Shown here one piece after another: positions 53,519 through 62,444 of a stretch of DNA of 64,000 nt. Location of the stretch: NCBI RefSeq assembly GCF_001424485.1, contig NZ_LMQC01000012.1, positions 767,012-831,011 on the forward strand, in the 5' to 3' direction. Made by a program: the position numbers and the translations under genes. This stretch comes from Modestobacter sp. Leaf380 (GTDB lineage: Bacteria > Actinomycetota > Actinomycetes > Mycobacteriales > Geodermatophilaceae). Below the pieces are notes generated by a model. That model was not told the DNA's origin. It worked only from the letters and a program-made list of their open reading frames with translations, and did no database searches. Each line of letters opens with the position of its first letter. Position 1 is the first letter of the stretch.

Positions 53519-56055
53519 GGCGGGTGTCGACCGCGGGGGCGGTCAGCCTGCTCCTGGCCCTGCTGGCCCTGGTCGTCGCCGTGCCGCTGTCGGCGCCCGA
53601 CGGCAGCGGCCGGCAGTGGGACAACCTGGTGCTGGGCGTCGTCGGCAGCGCCGCGGCGGTGCGCGCCTCCCGGGCCACCCGCGGCATGGACCGCCGCACC
53701 CTGGTGCCCTGGCGGCTGATGGCCGTCTGTGGCTCCCTGTTCGCCACGGCCAGCCTGCTCACCGGGACCGGGCTCACCCCCGCGTTCGGCGAGGTCGGCG
53801 TCGGGGACGTGCTGCTGCTCCCGGCCGTCTGCATCCCCCCGCTGGTCTGCGGGCTGCTGGCCAGCCAGGTGCGCAGCACCCGCTGGCCGGCCCCGCTCGT
53901 CGACGGCGCGATGGTCACCGCCTCGCTGCTGGTGGTCAGCGACGTGCTGGTCTTCTCCCCCGCCGCCGACGTCACCCCGCTGGCGGCCGCCTACGGCGTG
54001 TACGCCGCGGTCGCCGTCGGCACCGCGGGGGCGCTGTGCACCGTGTCCACCCGCGCCCTGCGCCGGTCGGCGACGGCGATGATCGCCTCGACCTCGCTGA
54101 TCGCGCTGGCCACGGTGATGCTCGCGCTGGGCATCGCCGACCCCTCCCAGGCCTGGCAGGCCGTCGGGGACGTCGCGGTGGTCCTGGCGCTGGAGGCCTC
54201 GGTCCTGGCGATCACGTCCTCGCCGCTGTCCTGCAGCCGGCACGAGGACCCGCGCGCCGGCGCCCCCCGGGTCAACTTCCTCGGCCTGGCGATCACCGTC
54301 GGGGCCACCGTGGGGCTGCCGGTGGTGCTGGTCTCGGCCGTGCTGCGCGGGCAGCCGCTGTCGGCCGCGGCGGTCGTCGGCACCGCGGGCGTCGTCGTGC
54401 TGCTGCTGCTGCGCAACACCCTGCGGATCCGGGACAGCGGTCGCCTCATCGAGGACCTGGTGCGCACCGAGGAGGACTTCCGCGAGCTGGTCGAGTCCTC
54501 CTCCGACGGGGTCGCCATCGTCGACGGCGACCACCGGCTGCAGTTCGCCTCCCGCGCCGCCCGCCACCTGCTCGGCCTGCCCGCCGAGGGCCCGCTGTCG
54601 GGGTCGCTGCTGGACCGGGTCGACGCCGAGGACCACCAGCGGGTCGGGGCGGCGCTGACCGCCGGCGCCGTGCTGCACTTCCGCGTCACCGACGCCGACG
54701 GCGAGCCCACCGACCTCGAGGTCACCCACCACGACCGCGCCGCCGGGGACCGCCGGGTCCTGCAGCTGCGCGACGTCACCACCCGCCGCCGCCGGGAGCG
54801 CGAGCTGGAGCGGATGGCCTACACCGACCACCTGACCCGGCTGCCCAACCGGGCGATGCTGTTCCAGCAGATGGCCGGCGGGACCACCGAACGCTGCCTG
54901 CTGGTGCTCGACCTCGACGGGTTCAAGGCCGTCAACGACGAGGCCGGGCACGAGGCCGGTGACCACCTGCTGGTCGAGGTGGCCGGCCGGCTGCGCACCG
55001 TCGTCCGCGAGCAGGACGTGGTGACCCGGCTGGGGGGCGACGAGTTCGCCGTCCTGGTCGAGGGCACCCTCAGCGAGGCCGTCGAGGCCGCCCAGCGGAT
55101 CGTCGACGTCCTCGCGCTCCCGCACCGCACGGCCGAGTGGACCTTCGCCATCGGGGCCAGCGTCGGGGTGTCGCAGCTGCGCCCGGGCAGCGGCCAGCTG
55201 GCCTTCCGCGAGGCCGACGCCGCGCTGCGCGCAGCCAAACAGGCCGGCAAGGGCTGCCTGCGCGTCTGGGACGACGGCCGGGGCGCCCAGGTCGCCGACT
55301 CCGACGTCGCCACCGCCCTGGCCGAGGGGCACGTCCAGCTGCGCTACACCCTGGCCGGCACGACCGGGGAGCCGCTGCGCTCGCTGCACGCCGTCCCGGT
55401 CTGGCAGCACCGCACGGCCGGACTGCTGCCCGCGGCCGAGCTGTGGGCGGCCGCCGGGCGGCAGGGCCAGGACGCGCTGCTGCAGCGCTGGGTGCTCGCC
55501 ACCGCCACCGCGCACGCGGTCGGCCTGCCGCGGCAGCTGGCGCTGGCCATCGACCTCCCGGCCGGGCACGTCCAGGTGGACCAGCTCGCCGACGACGTCG
55601 CGACCGCGCTGGTGACCGCGGACCTCCCCGCGCACCGGCTGTGCCTGGCGCTGACCGAGGACGCCCTGCTCACCGCGCCCGCCGCGCTGCCCGGGGTGCT
55701 GCACGAGCTGCACGCCGCCGGGGTCCGGATCTGCCTGGACGACTACGGCATGGGCCGCACCCTGGTCTCGCACCTGTCCCGCATCCCGCTGAACTCGATC
55801 CGCATCGACGTCTCGGCCCTCGGCGGCCGTGGGGACGACGAGCACACCCTGCGGGTCGTGCGGGCCATCACGGCCAACGCGGAGGCCTTCGGGCTGATGG
55901 TGGTGGCGCACGGCGTCGAGCCGGGTCCGCTGCTGGACGGCGTCCTGGACGCCGGTGTCCAGATGGTCCGCAGCCGGGCGACGCCGCAGCTGGTGCCCAT
56001 CGAGGAGGTCGCGGAGCTGCTGCGCGTTCCGGCCGGCGAGCCCGCGCTGCGCTGA
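53515..56055 (+). CDS. Membrane PAS-GGDEF-EAL protein, intact GGDEF, degenerate EAL (likely diguanylate cyclase)
   Basis: 846 residues from GTG 53515, behind GGGAG and overlapping the upstream stop. About eight N-terminal helices, PAS (about 320-420), then GGDEF with DLDGFKAVNDEAGHEAGD, GGDEF (507-511) and an allosteric I-site R498-x-x-D501 five residues before it. In the EAL-fold half the signature is HAVPVW (625-630) instead of EALxRW, and QGF is replaced by MVRSR, so no hydrolysis is expected. The pair therefore splits synthesis and breakdown of c-di-GMP between two coupled proteins. Confidence 0.88.
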   Translation: MRRVSTAGAVSLLLALLALVVAVPLSAPDGSGRQWDNLVLGVVGSAAAVRASRATRGMDRRTLVPWRLMAVCGSLFATASLLTGTGLTPAFGEVGVGDVLLLPAVCIPPLVCGLLASQVRSTRWPAPLVDGAMVTASLLVVSDVLVFSPAADVTPLAAAYGVYAAVAVGTAGALCTVSTRALRRSATAMIASTSLIALATVMLALGIADPSQAWQAVGDVAVVLALEASVLAITSSPLSCSRHEDPRAGAPRVNFLGLAITVGATVGLPVVLVSAVLRGQPLSAAAVVGTAGVVVLLLLRNTLRIRDSGRLIEDLVRTEEDFRELVESSSDGVAIVDGDHRLQFASRAARHLLGLPAEGPLSGSLLDRVDAEDHQRVGAALTAGAVLHFRVTDADGEPTDLEVTHHDRAAGDRRVLQLRDVTTRRRRERELERMAYTDHLTRLPNRAMLFQQMAGGTTERCLLVLDLDGFKAVNDEAGHEAGDHLLVEVAGRLRTVVREQDVVTRLGGDEFAVLVEGTLSEAVEAAQRIVDVLALPHRTAEWTFAIGASVGVSQLRPGSGQLAFREADAALRAAKQAGKGCLRVWDDGRGAQVADSDVATALAEGHVQLRYTLAGTTGEPLRSLHAVPVWQHRTAGLLPAAELWAAAGRQGQDALLQRWVLATATAHAVGLPRQLALAIDLPAGHVQVDQLADDVATALVTADLPAHRLCLALTEDALLTAPAALPGVLHELHAAGVRICLDDYGMGRTLVSHLSRIPLNSIRIDVSALGGRGDDEHTLRVVRAITANAEAFGLMVVAHGVEPGPLLDGVLDAGVQMVRSRATPQLVPIEEVAELLRVPAGEPALR

Positions 56056-56066
56056 TACTGAGAGCC

Positions 56067-56852
56067 GTGCACCTGACCTTCCTCGGCCACTCGACGGTCC
56101 GCGTCGAGCTGGCCGGGCGGGTGGTGCTCACCGACCCGCTGCTCACCGGCGGCGTGGGGCCGCTGCGCCGCGTGGTGCCCCCGCTGGACCCGGCCACCTG
56201 GGCCGACGTCGACCTGGTGCTGATCAGCCACCTGCACGGGGACCACCTGCACCTGCCCTCGCTCCGCCGGCTAGGTCGCGGCACCCGCATCGTCGTCCCG
56301 CGCGGGGGCGGGGCCTGGCTGCGGGCCCGGGGCTTCACCGCGGTGTCCGAGCTGGCCCCCGGGGAGTCGGTGTCCGAGGGCGCGCTCACCGTCACCGGCG
56401 TGCCGGCCCGGCACAGCGGGCACCGCTGGGGCCCCCGCTCCACCCACGGCCCGGACGCCGTCGCGATGGGGCACCTGGTCGCCGGCGACGGCCGGTGCGT
56501 CTACGCCGCCGGGGACACCGACGTCTTCCCCGGCATGCGCGACCTCCCCCCGCTGGACGTCGCGCTGCTCCCGGTCTGGGGCTGGGGCACCTCGCTGGGC
56601 CCCGGCCACATGGACCCCGCCGCCGCAGCCCTGGCCTGCGCGTTGCTCCGCCCGCGCGTCGCCGTCCCGGTGCACTGGGGCACCCTGGCCGCCGTGGGGA
56701 CGACGACACTGCCGCGGGTGGGCCCGCTGATGAGACGGCTGCTGGTCGACCCCCCGCGAGAGTTCGCCGCCGCCGTCGCGGCCGCCGACCTGCGCACCCG
56801 GGTGCTCGTGACGGCGCCCGGCACCCGGGTCCGGCTGGAGGAGGCGTCGTGA
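56067..56852 (+). CDS. MBL-fold metal-dependent hydrolase (UlaG-like)
   Basis: 261 residues. HLTFLGHSTVRVEL opens the fold, and SHLHGDHLHLP carries the HxHxDH metal motif. ARHSGHRWG, AAGDTDVFPGM and VPVHWGTL give the remaining ligands. It resembles the UlaG/L-ascorbate-6-phosphate lactonase branch, whose members cleave varied substrates. GTG start behind TGAGAG, 11 bases after the cyclase stop; it overlaps the DedA gene. Substrate unknown. Confidence 0.85.
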   Translation: MHLTFLGHSTVRVELAGRVVLTDPLLTGGVGPLRRVVPPLDPATWADVDLVLISHLHGDHLHLPSLRRLGRGTRIVVPRGGGAWLRARGFTAVSELAPGESVSEGALTVTGVPARHSGHRWGPRSTHGPDAVAMGHLVAGDGRCVYAAGDTDVFPGMRDLPPLDVALLPVWGWGTSLGPGHMDPAAAALACALLRPRVAVPVHWGTLAAVGTTTLPRVGPLMRRLLVDPPREFAAAVAAADLRTRVLVTAPGTRVRLEEAS

Positions 56853-57457
56853 GCGTCGCGGTGCTGGCCTCGGGCTGGACCGACGGCAGCAGCGTCGGGT
56901 ACCCGGTGCTCTTCGGCGGGGTCCTGCTGGGCTCGGTCGTGCCGGTGGTGCCGACCGGTCCACTGCTGTCGGTGGCCGCAGCGGTGGCGATGACCACCGA
57001 CCGGCTCGACATCGCCCTGGTGCTGCTGCTGGCCACCCTCGGCGCCTTCCTCGGCGACGTGGTCACCTTCGCCGTCGCCAGGTCCGGCGGCCCCGCCGCG
57101 GTCCGCTGGGTCTCCCGCGGGCAGCACGCCGACCGGCTGGAGGAGGTCCGCGGCCAGTTCGCCCGGCACGGCTGGCAGATCGTCGTCGTCGGCCGGCTGC
57201 TGCCGGCCGGCCGGATCCCGGTCCTGCTGGCCGCCGGCACCCTGGCCTACCCGTGGAAGCGGCTGCTCCCGGCCTCGCTGGGCGCCGCGTTCCTCTGGGC
57301 AGTGGCCTACGCCCTGCTCGGCGTCGTCAGCGGCGGGGTCTTCGACAACCCGCTGGTGGCCACCCTCGTCGCGACCGGGCTGGTCCTCGTCGTCGGCCTG
57401 GTCGGCAACCTGATCGCCTCCCGGCGCCGCGAGAAGAAGAAGGCCCCCCGACCGTGA
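56849..57457 (+). CDS. DedA-family (VTT-domain) membrane protein
   Basis: 202 residues with about five hydrophobic segments. VVPVVPTGPLLSVAAAVAMT, LGAFLGDVVTFAVARSGG, then GWQIVVVGRLLPAGRIPVLL with the conserved G/R..P.GR of DedA proteins, and a C-terminal helix ending in a basic tail. Family members flip polyprenyl or glycerophospholipids. GTGA overlaps at both ends place it in the operon 50876-59592. Confidence 0.88.
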   Translation: MSVAVLASGWTDGSSVGYPVLFGGVLLGSVVPVVPTGPLLSVAAAVAMTTDRLDIALVLLLATLGAFLGDVVTFAVARSGGPAAVRWVSRGQHADRLEEVRGQFARHGWQIVVVGRLLPAGRIPVLLAAGTLAYPWKRLLPASLGAAFLWAVAYALLGVVSGGVFDNPLVATLVATGLVLVVGLVGNLIASRRREKKKAPRP

Positions 57458-59592
57458 GCACGAGGTACGTCCCGCACCGCCCACCCGCCCGGCGGGTGCT
57501 GACCGGCGGCCGGCTGGTCACCCGGGTCCTGCTGGTCTGGGCGCTGACGACGGCGGCCCTGCTGCTGCTGGACCGCTGGCTCACCGGCTTCGCCATGCAC
57601 GCCTGGTGGCAGCCACCGGTGGCCGCGCTGCTGCTGGGCGTGCTGGCCGGTGTCGTGTGGCCGCTGCTCATGCGGGTCGCGCTGCCGATCGCCTTCTTCA
57701 CCCTGGGCCTGGGCGGCTTCCTGGTGCTCGGCGCCGGCGTCCTGGGCGTCTTCTACGCCATCCCCGGGGTCACCGTGACCTCCTTCCGGACCTCCGTCGT
57801 GGTGGCCGTGGTGATGGCCGGGGTCGCCGCGCTGATCAGCTCCGCGCTGGCCCTGGACGAGGACGAGCTGTTCTTCCGCCGGGCCCGCCGCAAAGCCACC
57901 GGCGCCCCGGAGGACGACGTCCCCGGGGTGCTCTTCCTGCAGATCGACGGGCTGGGGCACCAGGTGGCGCAGCGCGCCGTGCGGGACGGGTCGATGCCCA
58001 CCCTGGCCGCCTGGCTGCGCGCCGACAGCCACGTGCTGACCTCCTGGCACACCGACTGGAGCTCCCAGACCGGGGCCAGCGTCTGCGGGATCCTGCACGG
58101 GGACAACCACGACATCGTCGGGTTCCGCTGGTACGAGAAGGAACGCGACCGGGTCGTCGCCGTCTCCCACCCCGAGGACGCCGCCCTCGTGGAGGCCCGG
58201 CACAGCGACGGCCGGGGCCTGCTCTCCGGGGACGGCGCCGGCCGGGGCAACCTGTTCACCGGCGACGCCCGGCACGTGTCGCTGACCATGAGCTCGCTGG
58301 CCGTCGTGGTCCCCAAGGGGGCCCGGCGGGAGCGGCGCGGGTCCGACCGGCTCGGCGCCGGCTACTACGCCTACTTCGCCAACCCGGTGAACGCGCTGCG
58401 CACGCTGGCGGTCTCCCTGGTCGACGTCGCCCGCGAGCTGGCCGCCGCGTCCCGCCAGCGCCGTGCCGACGTCGTCCCCCGGGTGAGCCGGGGCGGGGTC
58501 TACCCGCTGGCCCGGCCGGGGACCACGGTCATCGCCCGGGACGTCGTCGTCGCCGCGCTGATCGAGGACATGCTGGCCGGCCGGCCCGTCGCCTACGCGG
58601 ACTTCCTGGGCTACGACGAGGTCGCGCACCACTCGGGCATCGAGCGCTTCGACACCCTCGAGGTGCTGCGCAGCATCGACCAGCAGATCGGCCGGCTCTG
58701 GCGGGCCACCCAGCTGGCCCCCCGCCCCTACCACCTGGTGTGCCTGTCCGACCACGGCCAGACCCAGGGCTGGGCGTTCGCGGACCGGTTCGGCGAGTCG
58801 ATCGAGGAGCTGGTGGGCCGGCTCTGCGGCGGAGCCCCGCAGACCCGCCGGCACCGGGGACGCCGCAAGCCGCTCACCGGGCCGGCCGACTCCCGCCGTC
58901 CGGCGGAGGGCTGGCAGGTGGGTGCCGCGCTGGCCGAGGCCGCCTCCGGGGGTGGGCTGGTCGCCCGCCGGCTGCGGGACCGGGTCGAGCGCGCCGGGTC
59001 CGCCGAGCACCGGACCCGCGACGTCACCGGTGAGCCCGGCCGGGTCGCCCGGGTGGCCCCCGGCGTGGTCTGCGTGGTCAGCGGCCACACGGCGATGGTG
59101 TCCTTCACCGACCTGCCCGGGCGGGTCACCCTGGAGACCATCGAGCGCGAGTGGCCCGACCTGCTGCCCTCCCTCGTCGACCACGACGGCGTGGGGTTCC
59201 TGCTCGTGCACTCCGCGGAGTTCGGCCCCGTCGTCCTGGGCCGGGACGGGCTGCACCGGCTGGACTCCGGCGTCGTCATCGGGGAGGACCCGCTGGCCCT
59301 CTACGGCGAGCACGCCGCCCGGCTCGTCGCCCGGACGTCGACCTTCCCGCACTGCGCCGACGTGATGGTCAACAGCCGCTTCGACCCGGCCACCGAGGAG
59401 GCCTCCCCCTTCGAGCCGCACGTCGGCTCGCACGGCGGACTGGGCGGCCCCCAGCAGCACGGGTTCCTGCTGCACCCCTCCTCCTTCGCCGCACCCGGCG
59501 AGGTCGTCGGCGCCGAGCACCTGCACCGGGTGCTCCGCGGCTGGCTCTCCGACCTGGGCCACCCGGACCCGCACGCCCCCTCCCCCGCCTGA
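57454..59592 (+). CDS. Holin-4-like membrane domain fused to alkaline-phosphatase-superfamily phosphodiesterase
   Basis: 712 residues. The first ~140 hold four helices matching the phage-holin-4_2-type domain (PPVAALLLGVLAGVVWPLLM, LPIAFFTLGLGGFLVLGAGV). The rest is a type I phosphodiesterase fold: metal Asp165 in LQIDGLGHQ, nucleophile Thr206 in SSQTGAS, LGYDEVAHHSG, SDHG (Asp433, His434) and a C-terminal HGGLGGPQQHGF His. All metal sites are present. The fusion probably acts on a lipid-phosphate or cell-envelope polymer at the outer face. GTG start overlapping the DedA stop. Confidence 0.87.
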   Translation: MSTRYVPHRPPARRVLTGGRLVTRVLLVWALTTAALLLLDRWLTGFAMHAWWQPPVAALLLGVLAGVVWPLLMRVALPIAFFTLGLGGFLVLGAGVLGVFYAIPGVTVTSFRTSVVVAVVMAGVAALISSALALDEDELFFRRARRKATGAPEDDVPGVLFLQIDGLGHQVAQRAVRDGSMPTLAAWLRADSHVLTSWHTDWSSQTGASVCGILHGDNHDIVGFRWYEKERDRVVAVSHPEDAALVEARHSDGRGLLSGDGAGRGNLFTGDARHVSLTMSSLAVVVPKGARRERRGSDRLGAGYYAYFANPVNALRTLAVSLVDVARELAAASRQRRADVVPRVSRGGVYPLARPGTTVIARDVVVAALIEDMLAGRPVAYADFLGYDEVAHHSGIERFDTLEVLRSIDQQIGRLWRATQLAPRPYHLVCLSDHGQTQGWAFADRFGESIEELVGRLCGGAPQTRRHRGRRKPLTGPADSRRPAEGWQVGAALAEAASGGGLVARRLRDRVERAGSAEHRTRDVTGEPGRVARVAPGVVCVVSGHTAMVSFTDLPGRVTLETIEREWPDLLPSLVDHDGVGFLLVHSAEFGPVVLGRDGLHRLDSGVVIGEDPLALYGEHAARLVARTSTFPHCADVMVNSRFDPATEEASPFEPHVGSHGGLGGPQQHGFLLHPSSFAAPGEVVGAEHLHRVLRGWLSDLGHPDPHAPSPA

Positions 59593-59615
59593 GCCCCTCC
59601 TCCGCCGAGACCGCA

Positions 59616-59658
59616 CGACGGCGACGCCGACACGCCGGCCACCGGCGGGTCGCCGTCG
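59616..59658 (+). terminator. Nested hairpin ending the c-di-GMP operon
   Basis: CGACGGCGA/TCGCCGTCG (outer arms, 59616-59624 and 59650-59658) enclose CGCCGG-CCA-CCGGCG (59633-59647), 24 bases after the stop at 59592. Confidence 0.65.
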
Positions 59659-59723
59659 ACGTCCTGCCAGGTCGGGGCGGGTGTCGGCTCAAGGAGCGGG
59701 CCCGTCCGGCCGATCTGTCCTGC

Positions 59724-60134
59724 ATGACCCTGCTGGACGACGCCCCGGTGCACCACGCGCCGGTCGCCGTCCTGCCCGACGCCACCGGCATGCTGGCCGC
59801 CGCACCCGTCGGCGCGACGCTGGTCCTCCTCGCCCTGCCCGCGGACCCGGTGCTCGCCGACCGGGCCGAGCGCACCGTGCGCCGGGAGACCCGCGCCGAG
59901 GACCGGTCGCTGCGGCTGTCGGCCACCGAGCTCGCGGTCGTGCTGGCGGTCCCCGAGGCCGACCGGGACGCCGTCGCCGACCGGTTGCTGTCCGTCGTGG
60001 AGCGGTCGACCGGGCTGACCGCCGCGGCCGGCGTCTGCGTGCTCACCGGCCGCACCGACCCGCTGGGTCTGGCCCGGGCCGGCCTCGCCGTCGCCTGGGC
60101 GTGCGGCGGCAGCCGCGCCGTCCGGCACCCCTGA
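59724..60134 (+). CDS. Small protein resembling the C-terminal half of a GGDEF domain
   Basis: 136 residues from ATG 59724. LRLSATELAVVLAVPEADRD aligns by eye to the strand-turn-strand around RLGGDEFAVVL, with SATEL in place of GGDEF, and AAAGVCVLTGRTDPLGLARA to the SxGvA..... helix after it. The catalytic Asp/Glu and the substrate-binding N-terminal half are missing, so it cannot be a cyclase; it might bind nucleotide or a partner. A relation to the two GGDEF genes upstream is an inference from this resemblance. Confidence 0.5.
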   Translation: MTLLDDAPVHHAPVAVLPDATGMLAAAPVGATLVLLALPADPVLADRAERTVRRETRAEDRSLRLSATELAVVLAVPEADRDAVADRLLSVVERSTGLTAAAGVCVLTGRTDPLGLARAGLAVAWACGGSRAVRHP

Positions 60135-60347
60135 CACCGGCGCTGACACCACCCTCGGCACCACCCCCGGCACCGCCACGGCCGCACCCCGCCACCGGTT
60201 CCGCGGCACCCCGACCACCATCAGGTGGACGGCGGGCAGACGGCAGGTAACCGCTGGTCAGGGCCCGTTACGGGCGTGTGCACCGCTGCGGGTCCCGCGT
60301 GAAGATCACGTGAACCGGGTCCCGTCCGCGCGACAGGAGCGACACGT

Positions 60348-61364
60348 GTGACAGACAGTGGGGGCATGCGACCCGACGCCCGTGCCTGGTTCGACAACCG
60401 CACCTCGTCGGCCACCTCGTTGGCCGAGATCGACACCGCTGCCCTGCTCGCGGCCAAGCGCCGCGGTGGGCACCGGGTGAGCGTCGTGCTGCCCGCCCGG
60501 AACGAGGCGGCCACCGTCGGTGGCCTGGTCAGCGACCTCGTCGCCCGCTGGGTGACCGACGTGCCGCTGGTCGACGAGGTGCTGGTCATGGACTCCGACT
60601 CCACCGACGACACCGCGGCCATCGCCCGGGCCGCCGGCGCCGACGTCGTCGCCACCGCCGACGTGCTGCCCACCCTGGGCTCGCGCCGCGGCAAGGGCGA
60701 GGCGTTGTGGAAGTCCCTGGCCGCCACCACCGGCGACCTGGTGGTCTTCATGGACTCCGACCTGCTCAACGACGTCAGCCACTACGTGCCCGGCCTGCTG
60801 ACCCCGCTGCTCACCGACCCCCGCATCGACTACGTCAAGGGCTGCTACACCCGCCCGCTGACCGTCGACGGCGAGGTGCGGGCGGCCGGCGGCGGCCGGG
60901 TCACCGAGCTCACCGCCCGCCCGCTGCTCAACGCGCTGTGGCCCGAGCTCGCCGGCTTCGTGCAGCCCCTGGGCGGGGAGTACGCCGGACGGCGCTCGGC
61001 CCTGGAGCAGGTGCCCTTCGTCTCCGGCTACGGCGTCGAGGTGGGCCTGCTGGTGGACCTGCTGCAGGTGTGCGGCCTGCCCGGGCTGGCCCAGGTCGAC
61101 CTCGGCACCCGCGTGCACTCCCACCAGAGCGACGAGGCGCTGGGCGTGATGGCCGGGCAGATCGTGTCCACCGTGCTGTCCCGCGCCAAGCGCGGCAGCA
61201 GCGACCGGCACCGCGGGGCGCCCGGCGGCCTGCTCACCCAGTTCGCCCACGACGGTGCGGGCTTCGTGCCCGCCAGCGTCCCCGTCGCGGTCGACCAGCG
61301 GCCCCCCATGGTCACCGTCGGCGAGTACGCCGAGCGCTGGTCCGAGGAGGCCGTGGTCGGCTGA
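60348..61364 (+). CDS. gpgS: Glucosyl-3-phosphoglycerate synthase-like GT (first copy)
   Basis: 338 residues from GTG 60348, eight bases after AGGAG. SVVLPARNEAATVGGLVSDL, LVMDSDSTDDTAAI, RRGKGEALWKSLAATTGD, VFMDSDL (DxD) and GGRVTELTARPLLNALWPEL with QPLGGEYAGRR are the complete GT81/GpgS pattern. GpgS joins glucose from a nucleotide donor to 3-phosphoglycerate, the first step of glucosylglycerate and methylglucose-lipopolysaccharide synthesis in actinobacteria. A paralogue follows at 61482. Confidence 0.88.
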   Translation: MTDSGGMRPDARAWFDNRTSSATSLAEIDTAALLAAKRRGGHRVSVVLPARNEAATVGGLVSDLVARWVTDVPLVDEVLVMDSDSTDDTAAIARAAGADVVATADVLPTLGSRRGKGEALWKSLAATTGDLVVFMDSDLLNDVSHYVPGLLTPLLTDPRIDYVKGCYTRPLTVDGEVRAAGGGRVTELTARPLLNALWPELAGFVQPLGGEYAGRRSALEQVPFVSGYGVEVGLLVDLLQVCGLPGLAQVDLGTRVHSHQSDEALGVMAGQIVSTVLSRAKRGSSDRHRGAPGGLLTQFAHDGAGFVPASVPVAVDQRPPMVTVGEYAERWSEEAVVG

Positions 61365-61481
61365 GCGGCGCGGCACCCGGGCCGCCCGGGTGCCGGACCG
61401 GGGCGGGTGTGTCACTGTGCTCGTCCCGGCAAGCCACGCCGGCAGGTCGGCGGCTGCGTCGCCGGACCCGCAGGAGAGTGC

Positions 61482-62444
61482 ATGCGCGCCGACGTCCGAG
61501 CGCTCCTCGAGGACCGCACCACCCGCGCGGCCGACCACGACCCCCGGCAGCTGCTGGCCGCCAAGCAGCGTGGGCGGACCTCGGTCAGCGTGGTGCTCCC
61601 GGCCCGCGACGAGGAACGCACCGTGGGGGCCATCGTCGGGACGCTGCGCCGGGCCTGGCAGCAGGAGATCCCGCTGGTCGACGAGATCGTCGTCGTGGAC
61701 AGCGACTCGACCGACGACACCGCCCGGGTCGCCGCCGCCGCCGGCGCCCGGGTGGTCGCCGTCGACTCGGTCCTGCCCGAGCTCGGCCGGCTGCCCGGGG
61801 GCGGCAAGGGCGAGGCGCTGTGGAAGTCGCTGGCAGCCACCACCGGTGACCTGCTGGTCTTCCTGGACGCCGACCTCGTCGACGTGGACCCGGGGTACGT
61901 GGCCGGGCTGCTGGGCCCGCTGCTGTCGGACCCCTCGGTCGGGTTCGTCAAGGGCGTCTACGACCGTCCGCTGCTGACCTCCGAGGGGCTGGTCCCCACC
62001 GGCGGCGGCCGGGTGACCGAGCTGCTGGCCCGGCCGCTGCTCAACGCGCTGTGGCCCGAGCTCGCCGGGGTCGTGCAGCCCCTGGGCGGGGAGTACGCCG
62101 GGCGACGCACGCTGCTGGAGCAGGTGCCGTTCGTCTCCGGCTACGGGGTCGAGTTCGGCCTGCTCGTCGACCTCACCCGGCTGGCCGGGGTTCGGACGCT
62201 GGCCCAGGTGGACCTGGGCACCCGGCGGCACGGGCACCAGAGCGACGCCGCCCTGGGCCGGATGGCCGGCCAGGTGCTGCAGACCGCACTGTCCCGGCTG
62301 CCCGGGGGTGCCCCGGTGACCGCGGCCGACCTGCTGCAGTTCGTCCGCACCGACGAGGCCCTGGAGGCCGTCGGCTGGGACGTCGGCGTCGTGGAACGGC
62401 CACCGATGGCCCAGGTCCGGGCCGCCGCGGGTCGACGCCGATGA
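61482..62444 (+). CDS. Glucosyl-3-phosphoglycerate synthase-like GT (second copy)
   Basis: 320 residues from ATG 61482, behind AGGAGAG. It shares the same motifs as the preceding gene: SVVLPARDEERTVGAIVGTL, VVVDSDSTDDTARV, GGGKGEALWKSLAATTGDLL, FLDADLV, GGRVTELLARPLLNALWPEL and QPLGGEYAGRR. The C-terminal 40 residues differ. A tandem duplication followed by divergence is likely; one copy may use another donor or acceptor. It overlaps the downstream GT4 gene (ATGA). Confidence 0.85.
   Translation: MRADVRALLEDRTTRAADHDPRQLLAAKQRGRTSVSVVLPARDEERTVGAIVGTLRRAWQQEIPLVDEIVVVDSDSTDDTARVAAAAGARVVAVDSVLPELGRLPGGGKGEALWKSLAATTGDLLVFLDADLVDVDPGYVAGLLGPLLSDPSVGFVKGVYDRPLLTSEGLVPTGGGRVTELLARPLLNALWPELAGVVQPLGGEYAGRRTLLEQVPFVSGYGVEFGLLVDLTRLAGVRTLAQVDLGTRRHGHQSDAALGRMAGQVLQTALSRLPGGAPVTAADLLQFVRTDEALEAVGWDVGVVERPPMAQVRAAAGRRR

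Noticed and set aside
50537-55911. Long minus-strand frames (up to ~890 codons) opposite the two c-di-GMP genes
   Set aside because: Gln/Gly/Arg-rich low-complexity antisense frames; only the last 53 codons (50537-50698) have a start, a ribosome site and a membrane helix and lie outside the plus-strand genes.
57307-59616. A 769-codon minus-strand frame opposite the holin-phosphodiesterase fusion
   Set aside because: No recognisable domains and full overlap with a well-supported gene.
60306-62237. A 643-codon minus-strand frame with internally repeated segments opposite the gpgS genes
   Set aside because: The apparent protein repeat is only the mirror of the tandem gpgS duplication.
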